Under the pieces are notes generated by a model, which had not been told where the DNA came from, made no database searches, and saw only the letters and a list, made by a program, of their open reading frames with translations. A program made the translations under genes and the position numbers. Source: Io17-Chloro-G2 sp034428715 (GTDB lineage: Bacteria > Chloroflexota > Dehalococcoidia > Lucifugimonadales > UBA3495). From it: 64,000 bases of DNA. How positions within the stretch are numbered: position 1 is the first letter of the stretch; the number at the start of each line of letters is the position of its first letter. The stretch lies in NCBI GenBank assembly GCA_034428715.1, contig DAOUHE010000178.1, forward strand, positions 1-64,000, read 5' to 3'. Below, piece by piece: positions 15,936 through 25,683 of the stretch.

Positions 15936-18788
15936 CTATCGGATCCAATCGGCTGTGAGTTCGCCTACTGTATAAACGCTGCTGGGTTTTAACGTGCACG
16001 GCGGAATGGACTGCAAAAAAGCCCCTCCGTAGGACCGCCCGGTGATCCGCCGGTCGAGCACGACGATGCTCCCTTTGTCACCTTTGTTGCGAATCAGCCG
16101 GCCGATACCCTGGCGGAAACGCAGCACGGCGTGGGGTATAGAGAACTCTTGAAACGGGTCCTGGTATTGCTCGGACCTGGCTTTAAGGATGGGATCTGTG
16201 GGGACCCCGAACGGCAGGCGGGTCAATACCAGGGACTTGAGGACCCCTGGCGGAAGATCTACACCCTCCCAGAAGCTGCTGGTCCCCAATAAGACGCTGG
16301 CGGGGTTGGCGATGAAGCGGGATATGAGCTGTTGGGGCGACCCATCCACGCTCTGGGCCAGGACCTCGATCCCGTCGGCAATCAAGCGGGTGCGCAAACG
16401 CTGGGCCACCGCCCGCAGCGCCGAATATGACGTAAAAAGAGCCATGGTATGGCCGTCAAGTGTCTTGCCTAAGTTTCCCAGCACCCTGGTGATGGCATCC
16501 AGGTAACCATCCTGGTTGGGATCGGGCATGTCGTCGGGGATCAACAGCAGAGCCGCCTTCTGATAATCGAACGGTGACCCCACCAGCAATTCTTCGCTTT
16601 CTTCGGGCATGCCGGTACGGTGTCGGATGAACTCGAAGTTCGACTGGGTGCTAAGGGTGGCGCTGGTCAGCACCACGCTGTCCAGGGGCTCGAACAACTG
16701 CTCGGCCAGGGTAGGCCCCACCTCTAAAGGCGCCGAATTGAAGGAAAGATCGCCGCCGCTCCGGTCTCGAGAGATACCGCGGGACATCCAGTGGATCGCG
16801 TGGGGGTCATTCCCTTCCAATATCGAGTCCAGCCGAAGGCGAAGTTGGTCTAGCTTGTCCTGGATGTTGCCCGCCTCCATGGCCAGCGTGGGCCCGTCTG
16901 CTGGTCCGGTCAAAGGGTCAGTCTGCAGGAAACGGCCCAGGCGCTCCAAACTTTGAATGGTCTGCTGGATCACTGCGCCGCAGTTCTCCCAATCCAGTGA
17001 TAATTCGCCCCATTTTGGGCCGTCACGGGCGTCTTGGCCGGTAGAATTGTTCTGGCTCAACAACAACTGGCCTTGGCCTTCGTCCCGGCCCTCCCGAGTC
17101 TGGCCGAAAAAGCGCTCCGCGGCGGACCAAAACCTGGCCCAAACCTCCCTCAAGCGGGGCGCGGCTCCCTCGACATCACCAACCAGTTTCTCGGATTCTT
17201 GCCGCACCGGCGACGCCATCCCTTCGGCGGCCATGGCCAAGCGCAACTGGGTGATAAGACGGCCGTGGGACTCCAGGGTGTCATCCAGGCCCTCCGGTTC
17301 AACCTTAAAGCCCAGTTGGCGGGTGGCAGCGTCTTCCAGATTGTGGGCCTCGTCGATGATCAGATGTTGGTAGTCGGGGATCAATCCGCCGCCCAGGGCC
17401 AGGTCCGACATCAACAGGGCGTGGTTGACCACGATGATATGGGCTTGTTCGGCCCTTTCCCGGGCGGTCCTTAGAAAGCAAGTGCTTCCGTCTCGAAGGC
17501 CGGGGCACCAACCGCCCTCGCCGGCCGATACCCGGCTCCAGGTGAAGGCGTCCCTTCCGGATAGGTTGATCTCAGCCCGGTCACCGCTGACTGTATCCTG
17601 CAGCCAGACCGAGGTTTTGCCCAGCAGCCGGGCGTCATCGACGCTGGGCGAATCGGCCGATGCCAGGAAATTCCACCGCCGGAGGCACAGATAATTGGTG
17701 CGGCCTTTCAAAAGGGCGGCTTTCACCGTTCCTTTGCCGACCAACTCCGCTTCCTCTAACACGCGGATCATGGCGGGAATATCTTTGTTGATCAGCTGCT
17801 CCTGGAGGTTGATGGTGTTGGTGGAGATGACCACGCGTTGCCCCTTTGACAGGGCGAATAAAGCTGCAGGCAGCAGATAAGCCATGGATTTGCCAACGCC
17901 GGTCCCTCCTTCCACCACCAGGTGCCGGCCCTGGTACATGGCATTTGTCACCGCAGCTAGCATTTGCTCCTGTTCCGGCCGGTATTCGAAGCCCTCGAAG
18001 GCGCGGGAGAACGGACCGTTGGAGCTGAGTAGTTTGCTTATCTTTTCTCCGTCCAGAGAGGACAGCGTGTGATCGGCGCGGCGTTTTTCCACCTGGCCCA
18101 GCCTGGAACCAATACTTTCCAAGTCCAAGCCGGTAAGTCCAAAGACAGAGGGTGTGCCCGCCTGGCCGTTGTCCGTTGATTCCAGCCCCATGAGAAGCGG
18201 CGCTATGGACCAGTTGCTGCGTTGGGCCAGGTTGGCCAGATAGGCCAGCAGCCCAGGGTCAAGCTCCGCCGCTTCCCGCAACAAAGCCAAAAATACCTGC
18301 TGAGTTGCCTTGGCGTCGTCCAACGCTCGATGGGCCCGGTCGTGAACCACACCGAAATGGGCGGCCAGAAACCCCAGGGAATATTGAGAAGTGCGGGGCA
18401 ACAATACCGACGCCAGGTCCCAGGTGTCGTAGGCGGTATTTGCCAGGGCCAGGTCGTGGCTGGTCAAGAAGCGGAGATCGAAGGCGACGTTGTGGCCGAT
18501 CACCGGGCTGGACCCGATGAAATCCTCGAAATCACGGGCCACGCTGGAAAACAACGGAGCACGGGCTACCTGGTCGGGAGAGATACCCGTTAGGCGTTGG
18601 ACGAAATCTGGTATGGGCCGGGCCGGGCGGATGAACGTTTGAAAGGTGTCTATGGCTAGGCCGCCCTGAAACTTGACCGCGCCAACCTCGATGATCGAGT
18701 CTTTAGCCGAATCAAGGCCGGTGGTTTCCAGATCTAGGGCCACGTGGACCTGCTGCAAAGGATCCGGCGCCCCGTATTTTAACCCCAT
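15936..18788 (-). CDS. dinG: DinG-family superfamily 2 helicase fused to a DnaQ-type 3'-5' exonuclease
   Basis: A two-domain repair enzyme of 950 residues. Residues about 15-180 form a DEDD exonuclease: VALDLETTGLD, HNVAFDLRFL and HRALDDAKAT hold the acidic metal ligands. The helicase follows with VVEGGTGVGKSMAYLLPA (Walker A), LIIDEAHNLEDAA (DEAH box), VLTSATLS (motif III) and FRQGIGRLIRNKGDKG (motif VI). Cysteines in NYLCLRR, GWCPG and STCFLR mark the place where DinG/XPD enzymes bind a 4Fe-4S cluster; I see three convincing ligands rather than four. This exonuclease-DinG fusion is common in Gram-positive bacteria and Chloroflexota. I start at MGLKYG (18788); the frame extends 15 codons further upstream. 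Confidence 0.93.
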   Translation of the reverse strand: MGLKYGAPDPLQQVHVALDLETTGLDSAKDSIIEVGAVKFQGGLAIDTFQTFIRPARPIPDFVQRLTGISPDQVARAPLFSSVARDFEDFIGSSPVIGHNVAFDLRFLTSHDLALANTAYDTWDLASVLLPRTSQYSLGFLAAHFGVVHDRAHRALDDAKATQQVFLALLREAAELDPGLLAYLANLAQRSNWSIAPLLMGLESTDNGQAGTPSVFGLTGLDLESIGSRLGQVEKRRADHTLSSLDGEKISKLLSSNGPFSRAFEGFEYRPEQEQMLAAVTNAMYQGRHLVVEGGTGVGKSMAYLLPAALFALSKGQRVVISTNTINLQEQLINKDIPAMIRVLEEAELVGKGTVKAALLKGRTNYLCLRRWNFLASADSPSVDDARLLGKTSVWLQDTVSGDRAEINLSGRDAFTWSRVSAGEGGWCPGLRDGSTCFLRTARERAEQAHIIVVNHALLMSDLALGGGLIPDYQHLIIDEAHNLEDAATRQLGFKVEPEGLDDTLESHGRLITQLRLAMAAEGMASPVRQESEKLVGDVEGAAPRLREVWARFWSAAERFFGQTREGRDEGQGQLLLSQNNSTGQDARDGPKWGELSLDWENCGAVIQQTIQSLERLGRFLQTDPLTGPADGPTLAMEAGNIQDKLDQLRLRLDSILEGNDPHAIHWMSRGISRDRSGGDLSFNSAPLEVGPTLAEQLFEPLDSVVLTSATLSTQSNFEFIRHRTGMPEESEELLVGSPFDYQKAALLLIPDDMPDPNQDGYLDAITRVLGNLGKTLDGHTMALFTSYSALRAVAQRLRTRLIADGIEVLAQSVDGSPQQLISRFIANPASVLLGTSSFWEGVDLPPGVLKSLVLTRLPFGVPTDPILKARSEQYQDPFQEFSIPHAVLRFRQGIGRLIRNKGDKGSIVVLDRRITGRSYGGAFLQSIPPCTLKPSSVYTVGELTADWIR

Positions 18789-18983
18789 TACACTCCCATC
18801 CCTTCTGCCCTGAAGTTGCCATCGCCACTTCACTGAATCAAGCTATGGCCGACACCAGCGGCCTGACGTCTGCCAAAAGGCATTGCCCTGGTCTGGCGCG
18901 TAGAGATGTCCTAGGTTTATCGTAGCCCAAAGATCAGGGCCGTCCAAAATTCCTACGGAGGCGTGGGTTGATCTCACGTCCTC

Positions 18984-19694
18984 CTAATCCGGGTTATCCG
19001 ATGCCATATAAGGGCGAAGGCGGCCGGACCGCAATCCCACCGCAGGGTAGAATGCGCCTGCGTGTAGGGCTGCCAGGAATTCAGCCTCGTTGTTTATCTC
19101 ATCCCGAAACGCGGTGACGAACTTGCCGATCCCGTGGATAGAATGGGCGTCGCTGCCGCCGGTCACCGGCATTCCCAACAGGCCGGCAACACCCATGGCG
19201 AATGCGTTTTCATTGTCTGCGGTGCCGCCGTTGGCAACTTCGACGGCGTCTGCTAACTTGAACACCGGGTGCCGTAAAGCTTCTTCCGGCGTTTTAGGGA
19301 TCACGTCGTTCTCGCCCGGATACAAAAGGGCCCGAGCCCGTACCGATTGGCTCAACACCGCGCGGAATGGATGAGCCGTAACTACGAAACCGCCCATGGC
19401 CCGGGCGGCTTTCGACAAAACCTCTGCTTTGTGAAACCCAGGCTGATATTGGTCCACGCCAAAGGCCAGCATATGGCCCATGTCGGTCTCCACTTCGGCT
19501 GCCCGGATCAGGACCACACTGTGTTGGTCGGCGTACCGCCGGAATTCGTGCCGGTCCCATGGGCCGCTATGCTCCGTCAGACATAGGCCCCGCAGTCCCA
19601 GGCTTTCCGCTTCTAGGATCAAATCTTCGGGAGATAGGCTACTGTCGCTGCTCCCCTTGGTGGTGTGGATATGTAGGTCAAATAATCGGGCCAT
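18984..19694 (-). CDS. PHP-domain metal-dependent phosphoesterase
   Basis: A 236-residue PHP protein. The metal-binding motifs are in order: FDLHIHTTKGSSDSSL (residues 5-20), LCLTEHSGPW (about 38-47), a glutamate in RAAEVETDMGH (about 63-73), VVTAHPFR, and the closing GGSDAHSIHGIGK (about 190-202). Related proteins hydrolyse phosphate esters or 3',5'-nucleoside bisphosphates (YciV/RNase AM type), but short stand-alone PHP proteins vary widely, so the substrate is open. The start ATG at 19694 abuts a dispersed repeat, which probably contains or borders its promoter. Confidence 0.85.
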   Translation of the reverse strand: MARLFDLHIHTTKGSSDSSLSPEDLILEAESLGLRGLCLTEHSGPWDRHEFRRYADQHSVVLIRAAEVETDMGHMLAFGVDQYQPGFHKAEVLSKAARAMGGFVVTAHPFRAVLSQSVRARALLYPGENDVIPKTPEEALRHPVFKLADAVEVANGGTADNENAFAMGVAGLLGMPVTGGSDAHSIHGIGKFVTAFRDEINNEAEFLAALHAGAFYPAVGLRSGRLRPYMASDNPD

Positions 19695-19696
19695 TG

Positions 19697-19869
19697 ATTA
19701 GCTTTCAGCCTTCAGCTATCAGCACTCAGCCATTGGATACTAAGGATCAACGGGCGGCTCGCCGAAAGCTATATATGGACCAGTAGGAAGTGCGCGGCCT
19801 TTCTAGGAGGCTGAGCGCTACCAGTGGGTACTCACCGCAAGCTGACAGCTGAACGCTGATGGCTCATTC
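19697..19869. repeat. Dispersed AGCTTTCAGC-type repeat, copy 2
   Basis: The left arm (from 19699) reads AGCTTTCAGCCTTCAGCTAT then CAGCACTCAGCCATT; the right arm (from about 19840) reads AGCTGACAGCTGAACGCTGA then TGGCTCATT, roughly its reverse complement. The core of about 100 bases is unrelated to copy 1. It separates the PHP and thioesterase genes. Confidence 0.7.
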
Positions 19870-19981
19870 AGTCTAAGTTCAGGGGCGGTTTCCGTCAACC
19901 AGTGGCGGTCTTTTTAGCGCAAGTCCGGTTGCGGTTTGGCGCCCGAAATCGCTTCAAGATTCAAAGGGATGAGCGGGCCGT

Positions 19982-20461
19982 TCATTCGGCAGCCGCTAAC
20001 AACTCTGGGAATTGTTCCAGGGAGAGGGCCTCGCCGGTGGACTCGAAGTGGTTGAGCAGCAGGCGGATGTCGTTTGGTACGGGACGGGTTTCGCCTGTCC
20101 TAGAATCGTAGCCCACGTATATGGCCTGAATGGTTGTTAAAAGCCGGTCTGAGGCTTGCGGATATATCTCAGCATCCAGCGTCAGGCTGGTATTGCCGAT
20201 TTTGGCCACCCCAACGAAGATTTCCAGGTCATCTTCAACCCTGGCAGGGGCTTTGTACTCTATCGTTATCTTTACGACAGCGCTGTCGAAGTAACCCCGT
20301 TGGGCTATCCGGTAGATGCTGAACCCCAGGTTTCGGAAATACTCCGCCTGGCCCACCTCCAGGTAGTTCAGGTAGGCCCCGTTGAACACGATGCCCTGGG
20401 CATCGCATTCCATCCAACGGACCCGGAGGCTGGTGTGAAATTTGAAGTCGGTTTTGCTCAT
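19982..20461 (-). CDS. Acyl-CoA thioesterase, 4-hydroxybenzoyl-CoA thioesterase/YbgC type (hotdog fold)
   Basis: A 159-residue hotdog-fold protein. The N-terminus shows the YbgC/FadM signature LRVRWMECDAQGIVFNGAYL, with the Asp-x-x-Gly-(I/H)-V-(Y/F)-N-x-x-Y/L layout of catalytic acyl-CoA thioesterases, followed by VKITIEYKAPARVEDDLEI. The start at MSKTDFKFH (20461) has AGGAGC five bases upstream and is preferred over an ATG 15 codons earlier. The enzyme would release CoA from acyl-CoA substrates in the cytoplasm; substrate chain is unknown. No operon partner is seen. Confidence 0.88.
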   Translation of the reverse strand: MSKTDFKFHTSLRVRWMECDAQGIVFNGAYLNYLEVGQAEYFRNLGFSIYRIAQRGYFDSAVVKITIEYKAPARVEDDLEIFVGVAKIGNTSLTLDAEIYPQASDRLLTTIQAIYVGYDSRTGETRPVPNDIRLLLNHFESTGEALSLEQFPELLAAAE

Positions 20462-20612
20462 ATTGCTCCTAACGCGATCAGCTAAATGGGGTGGCGGCTT
20501 CCCCACATTGGGGTGATTTCCCAGTGGCCCGGATTCGATAGGCCGGGCAAAATCTACATACGGCGGGCAATTGGCTGGCCGCCATAACTAAATATGCCTG
20601 CCAGGTTGCCTT

Positions 20613-22009
20613 ATGAAAACATTTCAGTCAAACCTGCTGGTCAGATTTTCCGTGGTTAGCTTTGTGGTCATGGCGGCCATCGCCGTGGTCTTGGCCGTGA
20701 TTTTGTCCGATAAGATCCGGTCCGACGCCGTTGAGGACCTGGTGGATGAGGCGGTTGGCACATCCACCGGGCGCCTATTGGACAACATCACCCTTGAGGA
20801 TTTGGAAACGCCCATGGTTGGCCAGCGGTATGATGATTTCCATGAATTCGTGCAGCGGTCAATCGTCTCGGCCCGCACCGCCCGGGTGAAGCTTTGGTCG
20901 AAAGACGGCACGGTTATTTTCTCCAACGACCCAGACGGGGTTGGAGAGAAATTCCCGGCCAAGGAAAATCTTCTCATAGCCCTCGCCGGCGAAAACGCGG
21001 TGGAGATAAAGATGCCCAACGACGCTGAAAACCGGCGGGAAGCCGAATTGGGCAGCCTGATGGAAGTTTATACGCCCATCGTTTTTGAAGGCTCCTCTGA
21101 ACCCCAGGGCGCCTTTGAGATCTACCAATTTTACTGGCCCACCGCTCAGCGGATAAACTACCTTCAGAGATGGGTGTTCTGGCTGATCGGAATTGGGTTT
21201 AGCGTGTTGTATGCCGCCCTGGTCTCCATAGTTTGGGGCGGTTGGAAAACCATAAAGAGCCAACAGATACTACTGGAGACATTTAATGACAACCTGGCCC
21301 AACAAGTCGAAGATAGGACAGCCGAGTTGGAGTCATTCAGCTACACAGTCTCCCACGACCTCCGGGCGCCCCTGGACCGCATCAGCGGATTTAGCCAAAC
21401 GTTGTATGACGATTATTGCGGCGTCCTTGACGAAGATGCCAAATATTACCTGGAGCGAGTCCTGGCGAATACTCATAATATGGCCAATCTCATCGACGGC
21501 CTGTTGCAGCTTTCAACCCTTTCCCGCACTGAGTTGGATGCCTTTTCAGTTGACCTCAGCAGTATGGCAAGTGAAATAGCGGAAGGCCTGAAAATGGGAA
21601 ACCAGAACGGGAAGTTGAATTTGTCATCGAAGACCGGTTGGTGGCTACGGGTGACTCCCAATTGCTGAACGTCGCATTGGATAACCTGCTGAGAAACGCT
21701 TGGAAATACACGGGAAAGCGCGACAAGGCGATAATCGAGTTCGGCGCTCTTTCGGACAATGGTATGACGACCTACTATATTCGCGATGACGGAGCTGGGT
21801 TCGACATGGCCCATGCCGATAAGCTTTTCGGGCCTTTCCAGCGGCTGCACGGGGATACTGACTTTGAGGGCCATGGCATTGGCCTGGCCACGGTGCAGCG
21901 GGTAGTCCAGCGCCACGGCGGAAAGATCTGGGCCGAATCAGAGGTAGACCGCGGCGCCACATTTTATTTTACCCTTGATCCCTGCGGCAACGGTTCGGCC
22001 GACGGGTAA
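20613..22009 (+). pseudogene. Membrane sensor histidine kinase, one-base frameshift
   Basis: The first frame (20613-21668) encodes a transmembrane helix (residues about 10-30), an extracytoplasmic sensor of about 150 residues, a second helix (VFWLIGIGFSVLYAALVSIV) and a HisKA domain with phospho-acceptor motif SYTVSHDLRAPLDRISGF. It then runs into nonsense (GKLNLSSKTGWWLRV). The other frame (from about 21590 to 22009) continues the kinase: EFVIEDRLVATGDSQLL, NLLRNAWKY (N box), IRDDGAGFD (G1), FGPFQRLHG (F), GHGIGLATVQRVVQRHGG (G2). Adding one A to the AAAA run near 21591 restores a single 465-residue protein. This could be a true mutation or an assembly error. No response regulator lies next to it, so it was probably an orphan kinase of the phytochrome-like HisKA group. 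Confidence 0.85.
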
Positions 22010-22081
22010 CCCCACGCGTCGCAACCAATTATCCCGTGTTACGTTGCTTGGGACTTGCGGGCGCCTGGCCTGGGCCAGAAT

Positions 22082-22843
22082 TTAAGGTTGTCCTCCCGGC
22101 GGGCTATACCCTAAAGAATCCAGGTACTCAAGGTCTTGTGGGGTGAGCTCGGCAGTCTCCAGCAGGGAGGGCCGCCGCTCCATGGTCCGCCGCAAAGATT
22201 CCCGCCTCCTCCACTTATCGATCTCTGCGTGATGTCCTGACCTTAATATCTCCGGTATCCCCATATCCCGGAATTGGGCAGGGCGGGTATACAGGGGATG
22301 TTGCAGCAACCCGGAGGAGATAGAGTCCTGGGTGACATTTTCCATGGAGCCTACCACACCCGGCACCAACCTTGAGATGGCGTCGATCATCACCATGGCG
22401 GCTAGTTCGCCCCCCGTCAGCACGAAATCGCCGATGCTGACGTCCCGAGTGATGAGATGCTTCCGGACCCGTTCGTCCACGCCCGCGTAGTGGCCGCAAA
22501 TCAGCACCAACGAAGTGGAGTTGGCCAACTCCTCGGCCACTTTCTGGGTGAAGAGCTGTCCCTGGGGCGATAGCAGGATCACTTCGGCGTCTAAGCGTTC
22601 GCCGGGCGTAAGATCCGCCAGCGCCCCTTCCACTGCCTCGAAGATGGGTTCGGGTTTCATCACCATGCCGGGGCCGCCGCCAAACTGGGTGTCATCGGCG
22701 GTGCCGTGGGCATCATGGGTGTAGCCGCGGATGTCGGTGACCTGGATGGAGATCAGCCCACGTTGGCAGGCCATGCCCACCATGCTGTCGGCCAACGGAC
22801 CAGGGAAGGATTGGGGGAAGAGGGTTAGTACGTGGTAACGCAT
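22082..22843 (-). CDS. trmD: tRNA (guanine-N1)-methyltransferase
   Basis: SPOUT-fold enzyme that makes m1G37 in tRNA anticodon loops. The 253 residues carry all family hallmarks: LTLFPQSFPGPLADSMVG at the N-terminus, DTQFGGGPGMVMKPEP, LLSPQGQLF, the trefoil-knot SAM site LVLICGHYAGVDERV, and SIGDFVLTGGELAAMVMIDA, then the C-terminal LLQHPLYTRPAQF and GHHAEIDKWRR. It stands alone, without the usual rimM and rplS neighbours. Confidence 0.97.
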   Translation of the reverse strand: MRYHVLTLFPQSFPGPLADSMVGMACQRGLISIQVTDIRGYTHDAHGTADDTQFGGGPGMVMKPEPIFEAVEGALADLTPGERLDAEVILLSPQGQLFTQKVAEELANSTSLVLICGHYAGVDERVRKHLITRDVSIGDFVLTGGELAAMVMIDAISRLVPGVVGSMENVTQDSISSGLLQHPLYTRPAQFRDMGIPEILRSGHHAEIDKWRRRESLRRTMERRPSLLETAELTPQDLEYLDSLGYSPPGGQP

Positions 22844-22959
22844 TCTTCGACCGCTCTGAACCGCTATGGGACAACCGGGTCCGGTAACCGGACCCCTGTT
22901 AGGGAGACGATGCCGGACCCGTGACGACTCATTTGGTGAACCATATCCCGGATGTGGGA

Positions 22960-24213
22960 TCAGGCGACCGGCTGGGGGATTTTCGATGTGAGTTTGTTGA
23001 TAAAGGCTTCGCCGCCTTTCATGACCAGTTTGATCTTTTCCCGGTCCCGCAACACCGCGATATTCTTCAACGGGTCTCCGTCGATCACCAGTAGGTCGGC
23101 CAGCTTGCCAGCCACCACGGTGCCGATCTCATGGTCCAGGTCAACACACTCGGCGGCCCAGCCGGTGGCGGCCTGAATGGCCTGCATGGGTGTCATGCCC
23201 CGCTCTACAAGCAACTCCACTTCCCGGGCGTTGTCTCCATGGACGAACCCCCCGGCGTCTGTGCCGGCGACAACCTTTACGCCGGCAGAGAGAGCCAGGT
23301 GGAGGCTTTCTTGGTGGACCTTCATGAGAGAACTGGCCCGCTGGATCATATGGGGCGCGCTGACCGTAGAATGGAACTCGTAAACCTCAAAGGTGGGGAC
23401 CAAGAATACGCCGTTGCCGGCCATCATCTTTAGCAGATCCGGCTCGTCGGCCAGATAACAGCCGTGCTCCACCGAGCCCGCGCCATGGGCGATAGCCATA
23501 CGGAGTCCTGGCCCGCCCACCGCATGGCACATGGTGCGCCTGCCTAGCGCTTTGGCTTCCTCGACCAGGGCTTTCACCTCATCGGGACCAAACTCTATGT
23601 CCTTGGGCCCGTGGCCTGGGCGGGAACTGGCCCCGCCGGTGGTGGCGAATTTTATGACGTCGGCGCCAACTCTGACCATTTCCCTTACCTTCGCCCGTAC
23701 CGCCTCGGGTCCGTCGGCGACGCCGGTGGGGAGCCGTGGATCGGTGTCTTGGAGATTGTGGTGGCCGGAGCCGCTTACCCGGTCGGCCAAACCTCCGGTG
23801 GGGGAGACGATGCTCACCGACAACATCAGCCGGGGGCCGGGATAAAGCCCCTCTTCGATGGCCTGCTTGAATCCGGCATCCAGGCCGCCCCCGTCCCTAA
23901 CGCAGGTGTATCCGGCCGCCAGCGTCTCTTCCAATGCCTTGGCGGTGCGCAGGTAGCCCAGAGAGGTTGGCTCGTTTAGGCCCCACCGGGATTCCAGCCG
24001 GTAGTCCTTGGATGCCAGGTGGTCGTGGCAGTCAATGAGCCCCGGCAACAAAGTCATACCCGCTACGTCTAAGATCTCAGTGTCGAGCGGCAGGGTAACG
24101 GCGGATTTTGGGCCGACGGCTTCTATCCTTTCTCCGTCGATGAGCACCGCCGAGTCCGTCAAAACAGGTCCGCCGGTGCCGTCGATCAGGTTAGCTCCAA
24201 TCAATGCTTTCAT
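22960..24213 (-). CDS. Amidohydrolase, imidazolonepropionase/prolidase-like
   Basis: A 417-residue metal-dependent hydrolase with the amidohydrolase barrel and flanking beta sandwich. Visible metal ligands: the HxH of LLPGLIDCHDHLASK (about 58-71), the bridging lysine region VIKFATTGGASS, histidines of TMCHAVGGPG and GSVEHGCYLAD, and the aspartate of VVAGTDAGGFVHGD. The C-terminus returns to the sandwich (GKLADLLVIDGDPLKNI). Such enzymes cleave cyclic amides or Xaa-Pro and related peptides; the substrate cannot be assigned. A dispersed repeat lies just upstream of its start. Confidence 0.87.
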   Translation of the reverse strand: MKALIGANLIDGTGGPVLTDSAVLIDGERIEAVGPKSAVTLPLDTEILDVAGMTLLPGLIDCHDHLASKDYRLESRWGLNEPTSLGYLRTAKALEETLAAGYTCVRDGGGLDAGFKQAIEEGLYPGPRLMLSVSIVSPTGGLADRVSGSGHHNLQDTDPRLPTGVADGPEAVRAKVREMVRVGADVIKFATTGGASSRPGHGPKDIEFGPDEVKALVEEAKALGRRTMCHAVGGPGLRMAIAHGAGSVEHGCYLADEPDLLKMMAGNGVFLVPTFEVYEFHSTVSAPHMIQRASSLMKVHQESLHLALSAGVKVVAGTDAGGFVHGDNAREVELLVERGMTPMQAIQAATGWAAECVDLDHEIGTVVAGKLADLLVIDGDPLKNIAVLRDREKIKLVMKGGEAFINKLTSKIPQPVA

Positions 24214-24251
24214 TGGTTGCCTCCAGGTTCCGGATTGCTAAGTAACTAACT

Positions 24252-24330
24252 CAAAAAATGGTTCGACAAGCTCACCACGAACGTGGAGGGACTTCTCTGC
24301 CCGTTCGTCCTGAGCCTGTCGAAGGATGGT
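24252..24330. repeat. Dispersed TTCGACAAGCTC-type palindromic repeat, copy 1
   Basis: The left arm contains AAAATGGTTCGACAAGCTCA then CCACGAACG; the right arm contains CGTTCGTCCTGAGCCTGTCG then AAGGA, an imperfect reverse complement. The core between them is about 18 bases. Copies recur at 33711-33783 (inverted) and 41505-41655, always between genes and always beside a TCAAAA/TTTTGA flank. Confidence 0.8.
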
Positions 24331-24520
24331 TTATTTTGGATAGACGATTTTGAGATAGTTACTAAAACCAGGATGCTAAATAACCGTGGTGGGCTTGTCA
24401 AGATGAACGGAACCCGGTGTCCCAGCCTAACCGTGTCTTTGGGCATGATATTGTCTTAAACGGCGATATTTGACATAAACACGGGGCAGGTTCCGTAGGT
24501 GATTCCCGGGAGTTTTTGGC

Positions 24521-24526
24521 TATAAT
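24521..24526 (+). promoter_or_regulatory. -10 element upstream of the propeller lipoprotein gene
   Basis: A perfect TATAAT preceded by TTTTTGGC and followed by an A/T-rich stretch. No clear -35 is present at the usual spacing. It would start transcription near 24533, about 115 bases before the preferred start codon of the downstream gene. Confidence 0.45.
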
Positions 24527-24648
24527 TTAAGAATTAATCAAATAATGGCTTAATGATGCGCCCGCGATCCTGTGCATGGACGACCCGGCGGCCCGCTCTT
24601 GGGTGTTGGATTTTCGATCTAAAAGGGATCTGTAGTGCGGTGGGTGGA

Positions 24649-25683
24649 ATGAGACTGTTCGGAAACACCCGGATATGGGGATTGCTTGGTCTGTCATTGG
24701 CGCTTTCACTGGCGGTCTTGCTGGCGGCCGCGTGCCGGCCGTCGGCCAACGACCGGCTGGTATTTGTTTCGACGGTAGATGGGGACCCAGAGATAGTCGT
24801 GATCGATACGAAAACTGGTGAAGCATCTCCCATAACCGATAATCGCAGTGTCGACATCCATCCTCAATGGTCGCCCGACCGGAAGCTAATCGTCTATATG
24901 TCGGACCAGGCGGGAGACATGGAGATAAACGTGGTCGACCCCAAAGGAGAGTCGGTGACCCGCCTGACCCACAATGGAGGCGACGACCAATTTCCGAGGT
25001 GGTCGCCCGATGGCAAGCGCCTGGCGTTCATTTCTGAGCAAGAAGGAGGACCGGAAGTCTTTCTGATGGACGCCAATGGAGAGCGGGCCACCAGGATAAC
25101 CTCCAACGCCACTCAAGACATTCTAGGAGGCTGGTCGCCCGACGGCGAATGGTTGGTGTATTACAGCGAAGGCACCATAGAGGAGCGGGGGCTGTGGCTT
25201 CGCAATCCCGACGGCGTCAATCTGGTACGGCTGACCACCGGCAAAGACCGGGAGCCGGCTTGGTCGCCCGACGGCAAGCACATTGCCTTCGTTCGCTGGG
25301 ACGGCGGAAACGCCGACCTGTTCGTCATGCGGGAGCTGTCCGATGGGACCTGGCAAGACGGAGTAGAGGTCACCCGGTTGACCCAGCACGAGGCCGATGA
25401 CATGTCGCCCAACTGGTCGCCCGACGCCCGCAGCATTGCCTTCGTTTCCTTCCGGGACGGCAGCGCGGAGATTTACTCCATGAGGGTGGACGGTTCGAAA
25501 CAAAGGCGGCTGACCAAAAACGCCGCCAACGATTTGACGCCCGACTGGTCCGCCGACGGCAGCCGGATCGCCTTCGTGTCCAGCCTGTACGGCCAATCGG
25601 AGATCTTCGTGATGAACGCCGACGGCAGCCAACAGCGCCGCCTAACAAACAACACCACCGAAGATTACTCCCCCAACTGGTAG
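24649..25683 (+). CDS. Exported PD40/TolB-like beta-propeller lipoprotein
   Basis: The preferred start at 24649 (MRLFGNTRIWGLL, with GGTGGA just upstream) gives a signal sequence ending in a lipobox-like LLAAAC, so the mature protein of about 315 residues should be lipid-anchored outside the membrane. It contains about seven propeller blades, each with the PD40 strand: WSPDRK, WSPDGK, WSPDGE, WSPDGK, WSPDAR, WSADGS and a closing DYSPNW, alternating with EIFVMNADG and RRLT motifs. The family includes TolB and many sugar- or peptide-binding scaffolds; no catalytic domain is present. The last 116 bases recur at 27624-27739 with seven differences. Confidence 0.85.
   Translation: MRLFGNTRIWGLLGLSLALSLAVLLAAACRPSANDRLVFVSTVDGDPEIVVIDTKTGEASPITDNRSVDIHPQWSPDRKLIVYMSDQAGDMEINVVDPKGESVTRLTHNGGDDQFPRWSPDGKRLAFISEQEGGPEVFLMDANGERATRITSNATQDILGGWSPDGEWLVYYSEGTIEERGLWLRNPDGVNLVRLTTGKDREPAWSPDGKHIAFVRWDGGNADLFVMRELSDGTWQDGVEVTRLTQHEADDMSPNWSPDARSIAFVSFRDGSAEIYSMRVDGSKQRRLTKNAANDLTPDWSADGSRIAFVSSLYGQSEIFVMNADGSQQRRLTNNTTEDYSPNW

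Noticed and set aside
21585..21600. Programmed -1 frameshift in the histidine kinase gene
   Set aside because: No X-XXY-YYZ slippery heptamer is present; a tRNA-Lys slip would move from AAA to GAA with a mismatch. A lost A in the AAAA run explains the break more simply.
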